Assembly: GCA_022722495.1 (NCBI GenBank)
Contig: JAIJLI010000126.1
Span: forward strand, 1 to 6,547
Direction: 5' to 3'
Length of the DNA stretch: 6,547 nucleotides
Origin: Dialister sp.
GTDB lineage: Bacteria > Bacillota > Negativicutes > Veillonellales > Dialisteraceae
Both the position numbers and the translations under genes were made by a program. Each line of letters opens with the position of its first letter. Within the stretch, counting starts at the first letter, position 1. The notes below the pieces were generated by a model. The model did not search any database, was not told the origin of the DNA, and worked only from the letters and a program-made list of their open reading frames with translations. Of the stretch, positions 1 to 5,948 are shown in pieces.

Positions 1-392
1 CCGGGCCGCTTCTCGATCGCATCGACCTGCATGTCTCTGTGATGCGCCCGAAATACAGTGAGCTCACCGCGACCATACAGGGCGAGCCTTCCGGTGATAT
101 CGCAAAGCGCGTCGCCGAGGCGCGGGCTGTGCAGGCGGAGCGTCTCTCACGCTGGCATATGCAGAGCAATGCACAGATGGGGCATCGCCAGCTGAAGGAG
201 ACTTGTCAGCTCGACGCGGAGGGGACAGAAATGCTGCGTGTCGTCTTCGAAAAGCTGCACCTTTCGGCCAGAAGCTATGACCGCATCATTAAAATCGCAC
301 GGACGATCGCTGACCTCGCGGGTTCCGACCAGATCCGCCCCGAGCATGTCGCCGAAGCGATCAGTTTCAGAAATATGATCAATGGAAAGTGA
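1..392 (+). CDS. comM: ComM/YifB family Mg-chelatase-like AAA+ ATPase, C-terminal part (5' end outside window)
   Basis: The open frame enters from the left edge (first full codon at 3) and gives 129 residues up to the TGA at 390-392. It starts with GPLLDRIDLHVSV, the conserved end of the AAA+ core in this family. It then shows the typical C-terminal Mg-chelatase domain: an E-S-x-x-I-x-x-R-V-type helix, AR..Q..R, NAQM, and the signature LSARSYDRIIKIARTIADLAG followed by I..EHVAEAI. The arginine in LSARSYDR is the sensor-2-like position. In well-studied relatives ComM is a hexameric helicase that promotes branch migration of incoming single-stranded DNA during natural transformation; that role is inferred here from family and from dprA lying 87 bp downstream. 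The ATPase Walker motifs would be upstream and are not visible. No terminator is seen before dprA, so read-through is likely. Confidence 0.93.
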   Translation, partial: GPLLDRIDLHVSVMRPKYSELTATIQGEPSGDIAKRVAEARAVQAERLSRWHMQSNAQMGHRQLKETCQLDAEGTEMLRVVFEKLHLSARSYDRIIKIARTIADLAGSDQIRPEHVAEAISFRNMINGK

Positions 393-479
393 TCAGGGCT
401 CGAAACGGGATCTTGCCATATCTCTTTTTGTCAGCTCTGCCCCAGGATCTTTGATCTGCTTATATATAAGGAGCATCCC
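393..479 (+). other. comM-dprA spacer with dprA ribosome binding site
   Basis: This 87-bp spacer holds no gene and no convincing promoter or terminator. AAGGAG at 468-473 lies 6 nt before the dprA ATG and fixes that start. The T/A-rich TATATATAAG at 461-470 resembles a -10 box, but it overlaps the ribosome binding site and has no -35 partner. The simplest reading is co-transcription of comM and dprA. Confidence 0.6.
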
Positions 480-1571
480 ATGGATATCTATGCTGCTGCC
501 CTTCCGGGCTGTCCGCGGCTGGGCGCGAAGCACATGCGGGCTTTGATGGACTATTTTGAGACGGCGGAAGATGTATGGAAAGCATCGGCGGAGTCTATCG
601 AAAAGTCACATATTTTGACGGGAAAGACACTGGCTGCCTTTCTGGCTTATCGAAATGAGACAAGCCTTGAGCAGATCGAAGAGAAGCTCTACCGGCTTGA
701 TATCCGCTGCTCTACCTTCGAGGACAGTGACTATCCGCCACTTTTGTCTGCGACGGCGAATCCGCCGGCAGTTCTGTTTTATCGCGGGGCGCTGCCCTGC
801 TTTGAACGGACAATCGCTATCGTCGGATCGCGAAAAGCGACGGCATATGGGATCGAGACGGCACATGAACTTGCCAGAGGACTCTCCGCTCAAGGCATCA
901 CGGTTGTTTCCGGCGGAGCACGAGGGATCGATAGCGCAGCGCATACGGGTGCGATGGAGGGCGGATCGCCGACAGTGGTCGTGCTGGCGTGCGGTCTGGA
1001 CCGCGCATATCCACCGGAGAACCGCCATCTGTTCCATCAGGTGATAGAGAGCGGCGGGACACTGGTCTCCGAGTACCCGCCCGGTACGCCGCCGCTTGGC
1101 CGCCAGTTTCCTGCGAGAAACCGCATCATCGCAGGAATGAGCCGTGGGATACTTGTCGTGGAGGCGGCTGAACGGAGCGGCTCGCTCATTACGTCTGACT
1201 TTGCTTTGGAGGAAGGGCGCGATGTATTCTCTGTCCCGGGGAGCATCTGGCTGCCTTCCTGCAAGGGGACGAATCAGCTCATCCGAAACGGTGCCATCTG
1301 CTGTACATCGGCAGATGACATCCTCTCGGAGTATGGATGGAAGGAAGAAGAGAATAAAAAATCTGAAAAAGGTTTCCTTGAGCAGTTGACATTGGAGGAA
1401 GAATTGGTGTATCGTTTCTGCTGTACAGAAAACGAAGTGACGTCAGAGGAGATCCTGCAACAGTCCGGCCTGTCTGTGGTAAAACTGACCATGCTGCTGC
1501 TCCAGCTTCAGCTGAAAGGATACATCAGAGAGGTCGGCTCGGGGCGATACATCGTGACGAGGAAAGACTAA
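480..1571 (+). CDS. dprA: DNA processing protein DprA/Smf (RecA loader for transformation)
   Basis: Complete, 363 residues, ATG at 480 with AAGGAG 6 nt upstream. DprA binds incoming single-stranded DNA in the cytoplasm and loads RecA on it during natural transformation. Residues about 5-60 look like the SAM/helix-hairpin-helix N-terminal domain. The Rossmann-fold core follows, with all family motifs: VGSR (115-118), SGGARGID (144-151), GLDRAYPPEN (172-181), SEYPPG (197-202), FPARNRIIAG (210-219), ERSGSLIT (231-238), VPG (252-254) and GTNQLI (263-268). A charged linker (about 286-300, rich in E and K) leads to a C-terminal winged-helix-like segment (about 303-363), the DML1-like domain found in many DprA proteins. 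Length fits the longer family members with that domain. No frameshift or missing motif is seen. It sits between comM and topA, a common order in Firmicutes. Presence of dprA alone does not prove competence, since it is also kept in non-competent lineages. Confidence 0.97.
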   Translation: MDIYAAALPGCPRLGAKHMRALMDYFETAEDVWKASAESIEKSHILTGKTLAAFLAYRNETSLEQIEEKLYRLDIRCSTFEDSDYPPLLSATANPPAVLFYRGALPCFERTIAIVGSRKATAYGIETAHELARGLSAQGITVVSGGARGIDSAAHTGAMEGGSPTVVVLACGLDRAYPPENRHLFHQVIESGGTLVSEYPPGTPPLGRQFPARNRIIAGMSRGILVVEAAERSGSLITSDFALEEGRDVFSVPGSIWLPSCKGTNQLIRNGAICCTSADDILSEYGWKEEENKKSEKGFLEQLTLEEELVYRFCCTENEVTSEEILQQSGLSVVKLTMLLLQLQLKGYIREVGSGRYIVTRKD

Positions 1572-1600
1572 GGGGAGGGCTCCTTCAATGTGATAGGTGC

Positions 1601-1615
1601 TTTTCTAAGAAAAGT
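1601..1615 (+). other. A/T-rich perfect hairpin between dprA and topA
   Basis: CTTTTC, loop TAA, GAAAAG gives a perfect 6-bp stem in the 107-bp dprA-topA gap. There is no U-tract and little GC in the stem, so it is a poor intrinsic terminator. It could be a minor mRNA structure or chance. No convincing sigma-A promoter is seen elsewhere in this gap (1572-1678). Confidence 0.35.
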
Positions 1616-1666
1616 CAGGAGAGAGTCTGATTCCATCTGCGTTTATTCCATACAACAAACCATTTC

Positions 1667-1672
1667 AGGAGG
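1667..1672 (+). promoter_or_regulatory. Ribosome binding site that fixes the topA GTG start
   Basis: AGGAGG lies 6 nt before the GTG at 1679. It decides the start, because topA has no in-frame ATG near its conserved Toprim motif. An ATG at 1674-1676 is out of frame and too close to the site to compete. Confidence 0.85.
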
Positions 1673-1678
1673 AATGAA

Positions 1679-3997
1679 GTGCCTATTACCAGAACGATAA
1701 CGATCGAAAAGAAAAAGACCCGCCGCACACGGCAGGTCGCATTTAAAAGAAAGCCGAATCCCAAGGGCAAGCACCTGGTCGTGGTGGAATCCCCGGCCAA
1801 GGCGAAGACCATCGAGCGCATCTTAGGCCCGGACTACAAAGTCATGGCGTCCATGGGGCACCTGCGTGATCTCCCCAAGCGTACCATGGGGGTCGATATA
1901 GAGAATGGCTTTACGCCGGAGTACGTCAATTCGACGGATCGGGCGAATGTCATCAAGGATCTGCAGAAAGCGGCGAACCAGTGCTGCGATATTCTTCTGG
2001 CAACGGACCCTGATCGCGAAGGCGAAGCGATCTCCTGGCATCTGTCGAAGCTTCTGGATGTGAATCCGGAAGACAAGGTGCGTATTGCTTTCCATGAGAT
2101 CACGCCGCCGGCGATCCGTGAAGCGATCCAAGATCCGGAGCCGATCGATCTTGACCGTGTCGATGCCCAGCAGGCGCGCCGCGTCCTCGATCGTCTGGTG
2201 GGCTACAAGCTCTCGCCATGGCTGTGGCGGCAGGTCTACCGTGGTCTTTCCGCAGGCCGCGTGCAGTCGGTCGCGACCCGCCTTATCTGCGAAAGAGAAG
2301 AGGAGATCCGTGCTTTTGTTCCTGTCGAGTACTGGTCGATCGAAGCCATGTACAAGACGGAAAAAAAGGAGTCCTTCAAAGCGAAGCTGACCCAGATCGA
2401 CGGGAAGGATGCGGAACTCCACAATGGGGAAGAGACGGATGCTGCGGTCAAAGGGATCGAGGGGAAAGAGGCGGAAGTCACCGCTGTCACGAAGTCCAGA
2501 AAGCAGCGCAAGACAAAGCCGCCCTACACCACCTCCACCATGCAGCAGGATGCGGTCAATAAGCTGAATTTCAGCTCAAAGAAAACGATGATGCTTGCGC
2601 AGAACCTGTATGAAGGCGTAGAGATCCCAGGACATGGCCACGTGGGGCTCATCACGTACATGCGTACCGACTCTACCCGTATTTCTGATGAAATGATCAA
2701 GCAGGTGCGTCCGTATATTTCCGAGACCTATGGAGAAGACTACCTGCCGGCGAAGCCGAACGTTTTCAGCAAGTCGAAAGAAGCACAGGATGCCCATGAA
2801 GCCATCCGCCCGACCAGCCTTTCCTTCCCGCCGTCTGCTCTCACGGGCATCCTTTCCCGCGATCAGCTCCGTCTCTATACCCTGATCTGGAATCGGTTCA
2901 TCGCTTCCCAGATGGCACCGCAGATCCAGCAGAGCACAAGTGCGACGCTCCAGTGCGGCATCTACACCTTGAAGGCGACGGGCGTACATGTCCTCTTCGA
3001 CGGCTTTACCATCATGCAGCCGTCGAAAAAGAAGGACAGCGAGGAAAGTGATTTCCTGCCTCCGCTCAAAAAAGGCGATATCGTCAAAAACACCAAAGTC
3101 AATGGCGAGCAGCATTTCACCGCGCCGCCGCCAAGATATACAGAAGCGAGCCTCATCAAGACACTCGAAGAAAAAGGCATCGGCCGTCCGTCCACCTATG
3201 CGCCGATCCTGGATACCATCCAGAAGAGACGCTATGTGACGAAGGAAAATAAACAATTCGTTCCGACAGAAGTTGGATTCAAAGTGACGGAGCTTTTGAA
3301 GAAATATTTCGAAGGCATCATCAATGTCGACTTCACGGCGAATCTGGAAAACTGGCTCGATAAGATCGCGGAAGGCAAAGCCACCTACAAAAAAGTCATG
3401 ACAGACTTCTACAAAGTCTTTGAGGCTGAGCTTCAGTCAGCGAATGTAGAAGCAGAAAAGGATAAGAAGGAGAATCAGGAAGTCTCTGATGTCACCTGTG
3501 AGAAATGCGGTGCAAAGATGATCGTGAAAATGGGCCGCTATGGGAAATATCTCGCCTGCCCGAATTATCCGAACTGCAAGAACATCAAGCCGTACAGCCT
3601 TGCCGAAGGGCCGGAAGAGGTGTCGGACGTGAAATGCGATGCCTGCGGTACGCTCATGGTCTATCGCACAGGCCCCTATGGTCGTTATCTGAAATGTCCG
3701 TCCTGCGGCGCGAATAAAGCTATCGTGATCGACACGGGCATCGTCTGTCCGAAGTGCCATGAAGGGCATATGGTGCAGCGCAGAAGCCATCGCGGCCGCA
3801 TTTTCTACGGATGCAGCCGTTACCCGAAGTGTGATATGGCGCTCTGGAATGAGCCGATCAACCAGTTCTGTGAGACTTGCGGAGCCATCATGACGAAGAA
3901 AACCTATAAAACGGGCAAGGAGGTCATTTCCTGCTCGAATCCTGACTGTCCGACCCATCCGAAGCGGAAAACAAGAGCAAAGAAAGAGGAGAAGTGA
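1679..3997 (+). CDS. topA: DNA topoisomerase I (type IA), with basic N-terminal extension and four zinc ribbons
   Basis: Complete, 772 residues, GTG start. The enzyme relaxes negative supercoils by cutting one strand through a 5'-phosphotyrosine link. The Toprim domain has the acidic Mg2+ residues E37 (in VVVESPAKAKTI) and D110/D112/E114 (in ATDPDREGE). The catalytic tyrosine is Y327 in GLITYMRTDST. HEAIRPT (373-379) and EKGIGRPSTYAPI (498-510) are further type IA motifs. The C-terminal part has four Cys4 zinc ribbons: C607/C610/C627/C633, C653/C656/C673/C676, C690/C693/C712/C718 and C731/C734/C752/C757, with a basic tail (KRKTRAKK). Odd point: about 30 residues rich in K, R and T come before the Toprim strand, where most family members start almost directly with it. 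The ribosome binding site supports this start. The protein is longer than the roughly 690 residues of the B. subtilis enzyme. The stop codon TGA is also the first three bases of a heptad repeat array. Confidence 0.98.
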   Translation: MPITRTITIEKKKTRRTRQVAFKRKPNPKGKHLVVVESPAKAKTIERILGPDYKVMASMGHLRDLPKRTMGVDIENGFTPEYVNSTDRANVIKDLQKAANQCCDILLATDPDREGEAISWHLSKLLDVNPEDKVRIAFHEITPPAIREAIQDPEPIDLDRVDAQQARRVLDRLVGYKLSPWLWRQVYRGLSAGRVQSVATRLICEREEEIRAFVPVEYWSIEAMYKTEKKESFKAKLTQIDGKDAELHNGEETDAAVKGIEGKEAEVTAVTKSRKQRKTKPPYTTSTMQQDAVNKLNFSSKKTMMLAQNLYEGVEIPGHGHVGLITYMRTDSTRISDEMIKQVRPYISETYGEDYLPAKPNVFSKSKEAQDAHEAIRPTSLSFPPSALTGILSRDQLRLYTLIWNRFIASQMAPQIQQSTSATLQCGIYTLKATGVHVLFDGFTIMQPSKKKDSEESDFLPPLKKGDIVKNTKVNGEQHFTAPPPRYTEASLIKTLEEKGIGRPSTYAPILDTIQKRRYVTKENKQFVPTEVGFKVTELLKKYFEGIINVDFTANLENWLDKIAEGKATYKKVMTDFYKVFEAELQSANVEAEKDKKENQEVSDVTCEKCGAKMIVKMGRYGKYLACPNYPNCKNIKPYSLAEGPEEVSDVKCDACGTLMVYRTGPYGRYLKCPSCGANKAIVIDTGIVCPKCHEGHMVQRRSHRGRIFYGCSRYPKCDMALWNEPINQFCETCGAIMTKKTYKTGKEVISCSNPDCPTHPKRKTRAKKEEK

Positions 3998-4043
3998 CTA
4001 GGAATTAGGAGCTGCAAGTGACCAGTGATTGGTGACTGGGAGA
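3995..4043 (+). repeat. Heptad repeat array beginning on the topA stop codon
   Basis: Seven consecutive 7-mers can be read: TGACTAG (3995), GAATTAG (4002), GAGCTGC (4009), AAGTGAC (4016), CAGTGAT (4023), TGGTGAC (4030) and TGGGAGA (4037). They are degenerate, but the TGAC/TGAT and TTAG/CTAG cores return in 7-nt phase. GAATTAG is the same heptad found in the left arms of the two larger elements. The first TGA is the topA stop codon. Function unknown; the degree of degeneracy leaves the exact right end uncertain. Confidence 0.65.
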
Positions 4044-4062
4044 TACCAGACTCTCTCGTATC

Positions 4063-4088
4063 GTCATTTCGAGCGAAGCGAGAAATCT
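4063..4088 (+). repeat. REP-like imperfect palindrome
   Basis: ATTTC (4066-4070) and GAAAT (4082-4086) form inverted arms around GAGCGAAGCGA. The general pattern CATTTCGAGCGAAGCGAG resembles short intergenic repeats seen in many unrelated bacterial genomes; that resemblance is from memory. Just upstream, TCTCGTATCG (4054-4063) has a perfect 10-bp inverted partner CGATACGAGA at 4174-4183 inside the next element, so the two could form a stem or mark a nested insertion. Confidence 0.55.
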
Positions 4089-4118
4089 TTCTTGCAGACC
4101 GATAAACGATGCATGTGT

Positions 4119-4263
4119 GAAAGCAGGGATGAGTGACTAGTGACTAGAAATTAGTAGCTAGGGATTAGGTTTGCGATACGAGAAACCCGATAGTTTCAAA
4201 TCTCCGCGGCGTTGCTGATTTTTATGCGCCGCACCACGATTTCTCATTTCTAATTTCTCATTC
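4119..4263 (-). repeat. Composite heptad-arm element, copy 1 (inverted relative to copy 2)
   Basis: Read on the minus strand, this 145-bp unit starts with GAATGAGAAATTAGAAATGA (4263 down to 4244), passes a GC-rich core, and ends in CTAGTCA-type heptads plus CTCATCCCTGCTTTC (down to 4119). The terminal 29 bp (4119-4147) match the end of copy 2 (5858-5886) at 28 of 29 positions. The 15-mer TCCCTAGCTACTAAT is shared exactly (4150-4164 here, 5813-5827 there). The left-arm 20-mers match at 18 of 20. The core contains GCGGCG (4206-4211) and CGCCGC (4227-4232), a perfect 6-bp stem with a T-rich loop; it shows no clear similarity to the core of copy 2. No coding potential is seen, so if mobile it would need a transposase supplied elsewhere. 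Confidence 0.75.
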
Positions 4264-4288
4264 AAACAGAGCTTTCAATCGCAATCAA

Positions 4289-4303
4289 GGGGCGGCACGC
4301 CCC
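4289..4303 (+). other. GC-rich hairpin in the trmFO upstream region
   Basis: GGGGCG, loop GCA, CGCCCC is a perfect 6-bp GC stem about 43 nt before the trmFO start. No U-tract follows, so it is not a standard terminator. It may be another core-type hairpin of the repeat family, or a structure in the trmFO leader. Confidence 0.45.
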
Positions 4304-4308
4304 ACAGG

Positions 4309-4329
4309 CTAACCCTGAACCCTATAACC
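4309..4329 (+). repeat. Short heptad array CTAACCC-type before trmFO
   Basis: Three adjoining 7-mers, CTAACCC (4309), TGAACCC (4316) and TATAACC (4323), share the AACC ending. They lie 4 nt upstream of the trmFO ribosome binding site (AAAGGAG, 4334-4340). The 7-nt phase is the same as in the larger arrays nearby, but the sequence is different. Three units could be chance. Confidence 0.4.
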
Positions 4330-4346
4330 TTACAAAGGAGACATAT

Positions 4347-5648
4347 ATGACAGACCATATCACCGTAGTCGGTGCGGGCCTTGCCGGAAGTGAAGCGGCC
4401 TGGCAGCTCGCGGAGATGGGCATCCCGGTGACACTTATCGAGATGCGTCCCACCAAGCAGACACCGGCGCACCACACATCCTATTTTGCAGAGCTTGTCT
4501 GCAGCAATTCCCTTCGGGCAGCGGCGATGACGAATGCCGTCGGCCTCCTGAAGGAAGAAATGAGACGCCTCCACTCCCTTATCATGGATGCCGCGGATAC
4601 ACACAGCGTCCCGGCGGGCGGGGCTCTTGCGGTCGATCGCATGGGCTATGCGAAAGCCGTGACGGAGAAGGTGAAGGATCACCCGCTGATCTCCGTCGTG
4701 GAAGAAGAGGTGACGGAGCTTCCGAAGGACGGTATCACCATCATCGCGACGGGGCCGTTGACAGAAGGCGCTCTTGCGGAGTCCATCGAAGCCTTCTGCG
4801 GTGGGGAAGGCTTTCATTTCTATGATGCGGCGGCACCCATCGTGACGAAGGAGTCGCTCGATATGGACGTTGTGTACCGCATGTCCCGCTACAACAAGGG
4901 CGAAGCGGCGTACCTGAACTGCCCGATGAATGAGCAGGAGTACAAGGCCTTTCGTGAAGCGCTCTGCGAAGCGGAGATGGCACCGGTACATGGCTTTGAA
5001 AATAAAAAAGTATTCGAAGGCTGCATGCCGATCGAAGTCATGGCAGCACGCGGGGAAGATACGATGCGCTTCGGCCCGATGAAGCCGGTGGGACTGCCGG
5101 ATCCGCGCACGGGGAAGGATCCCTATGCGGTGGTTCAGCTCCGCCAGGATAATGAGGAAGACAGCATGTACAATATCGTCGGCTTCCAGACGCATCTCAA
5201 GTGGGGGGAGCAGAAGCGTGTCTTTGGTATGATCCCCGGTCTTTCTCATGCGGAATTCATCCGTTATGGTGTGATGCATAGAAATACATACATTGATTCG
5301 CCGGATCTTCTGGATGCTACGATGGAGAGCCGAAAGCAGAGAGGCCTTTTCTTTGCTGGGCAGATGACAGGCGTCGAAGGATATGTCGAGTCTGCCGCAT
5401 CCGGTATCGTGGCAGCGTATGCGGCGGCGGCCCGTTTCCATGGAATGGAGCCGAAGGCATTTCCGAGAGAAACGGCGATCGGTGCGCTCTGTCACTATAT
5501 TTCCCATTTCGAGGGAAAGAATTTCCAACCGATGAATGTGAATTTCGGTCTCATCCCGCCGCTTGAAAAGAGAGTGCCGAAAAAGGAAAAGAACCAGAAG
5601 CTCGCAGAGCGTGCGCTCGCGGCACTGGATGATTTTCTTGCCCGATAG
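4347..5648 (+). CDS. trmFO: FAD- and folate-dependent tRNA (uracil-54-C5)-methyltransferase TrmFO
   Basis: Complete, 433 residues, ATG with AAAGGAG 6 nt upstream; length matches the family (about 435). TrmFO makes m5U54 in the T-loop of tRNA, using methylenetetrahydrofolate as carbon donor and reduced FAD. The N-terminus carries the FAD-binding signature [16 protein letters not shown] (G9, G11, G14) and IEMRP. C52 in [11 protein letters not shown] and C226 in [14 protein letters not shown] correspond to the two catalytic cysteines described for the B. subtilis enzyme (Cys53 and Cys226). Other family blocks: [47 protein letters not shown] and [20 protein letters not shown], the last closing the FAD site. 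Following topA is usual in Firmicutes, but here 349 bp of repeats separate them and no convincing promoter is visible, so its transcription source is unclear. A terminator follows at once. The long antisense frame across it is a shadow. Confidence 0.97.
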   Translation: MTDHITVVGAGLAGSEAAWQLAEMGIPVTLIEMRPTKQTPAHHTSYFAELVCSNSLRAAAMTNAVGLLKEEMRRLHSLIMDAADTHSVPAGGALAVDRMGYAKAVTEKVKDHPLISVVEEEVTELPKDGITIIATGPLTEGALAESIEAFCGGEGFHFYDAAAPIVTKESLDMDVVYRMSRYNKGEAAYLNCPMNEQEYKAFREALCEAEMAPVHGFENKKVFEGCMPIEVMAARGEDTMRFGPMKPVGLPDPRTGKDPYAVVQLRQDNEEDSMYNIVGFQTHLKWGEQKRVFGMIPGLSHAEFIRYGVMHRNTYIDSPDLLDATMESRKQRGLFFAGQMTGVEGYVESAASGIVAAYAAAARFHGMEPKAFPRETAIGALCHYISHFEGKNFQPMNVNFGLIPPLEKRVPKKEKNQKLAERALAALDDFLAR

Positions 5649-5656
5649 TTTTTGAG

Positions 5657-5683
5657 ATCCCGCTTTTTACAGGCGGGATTTTA
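5657..5683 (+). terminator. Intrinsic terminator of trmFO
   Basis: ATCCCGC (5657-5663) pairs perfectly with GCGGGAT (5673-5679), loop of 9 nt, followed by a short T-run (5679-5682). It begins 9 nt after the trmFO stop and ends that transcript. The T-run is short, so termination may be incomplete. Confidence 0.8.
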
Positions 5684-5709
5684 TGCTATGTAAGGAAGGG
5701 CAGCACTCT

Positions 5710-5748
5710 ATGATTACGTTTGAAAATTTTCCCCGAATGAGGAATTAG
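5710..5748 (+). pseudogene. Possible start of a lost gene, cut short by repeat copy 2
   Basis: AAGGAAGGG (5692-5700) lies 9 nt before an ATG at 5710 that opens a 12-codon frame, MITFENFPRMRN. Only the first 8 codons lie before the repeat element, which starts at 5735; the stop TAG at 5746-5748 is part of the GAATTAG heptad. This looks like a gene start interrupted by the element. In many Firmicutes a tyrosine recombinase gene (codV/xerC) follows trmFO, so a remnant of that is conceivable, but 8 residues cannot identify it. Chance is a fair alternative. Confidence 0.2.
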
Positions 5749-5886
5749 GAATGAAGGCGGCGGCGCTTTGCGCCGATTTTGTAAATGGCGATGCCCGAAA
5801 GAGGCATTTCAGTCCCTAGCTACTAATCCCTAGCTACCAGTCACCAGTCACTAGTCTCTAGTCACTAGCCACTCATCCCTGCTTTC
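5735..5886 (+). repeat. Composite heptad-arm element, copy 2
   Basis: This 152-bp unit lies between trmFO and the pheS promoter. Left arm (5735-5754): heptads GAATGAG, GAATTAG, GAATGA. Core: CGGCGC-TTT-GCGCCG (5761-5775), a perfect 6-bp hairpin followed by ATTTT, then ATGCC (5791-5795) pairing with GGCAT (5803-5807). Right arm: nine heptads in strict 7-nt phase from 5813 to 5875, including TCCCTAG twice (5813, 5827), CTACTAA (5820), CTACCAG (5834), TCACCAG (5841), TCACTAG twice (5848, 5862), TCTCTAG (5855) and CCACTCA (5869). It ends with TCCCTGCTTTC at 5886. Its ends match copy 1 in inverted orientation, while the cores differ. It has about three more right-arm heptads than copy 1. The first core hairpin could also act as a weak terminator. 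Confidence 0.75.
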
Positions 5887-5913
5887 GATGTTTAAGTTTT
5901 CAGGGCAAATGAT

Positions 5914-5942
5914 TTGACATTTCTTTCGTTTATCGCTACAAT
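5914..5942 (+). promoter_or_regulatory. Sigma-A-type promoter of the pheS T-box transcript
   Basis: TTGACA (5914-5919) is a perfect -35 box. TACAAT (5937-5942) is a 5/6 match to the -10 box, with the ideal 17-nt spacing. Transcription would start near 5949. The repeat element ends 27 bp upstream, so it does not overlap the core promoter. Confidence 0.88.
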
Positions 5943-5948
5943 AATCCT

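Noticed and set aside
461..468. TATATATA as a -10 box for dprA
   Set aside because: It touches the ribosome binding site and has no -35 partner at 16-18 nt.
2576..3958. Minus-strand frames of 226 and 173 codons inside topA
   Set aside because: They are antisense shadows of a well-supported topA, with no family motifs and no convincing translation signals.
4119..4169. Heptad tract considered as a CRISPR array
   Set aside because: Units are 7 nt, directly adjacent and degenerate; there are no 20-40 nt repeats with spacers and no cas genes nearby.
4289..4303. GC hairpin as a terminator for topA
   Set aside because: There is no U-tract after the stem; it lies almost 300 bp past the topA stop and just upstream of trmFO.
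4323..4328. TATAAC as a -10 box for trmFO
   Set aside because: The start point would fall on the ribosome binding site, the -35 position reads CCCCAC, and the bases are part of a heptad array.
4275..5528. A 417-codon open frame on the minus strand across trmFO
   Set aside because: It lies antisense to a gene with full family motifs and its own ribosome binding site. Its predicted protein is rich in H, R and C with no recognisable motif, which is typical of a shadow frame in GC-rich codon-biased DNA.
5735..5886. Copy 2 as an insertion sequence
   Set aside because: It is only 152 bp with no transposase frame and no visible target-site duplication; at most a non-autonomous element.
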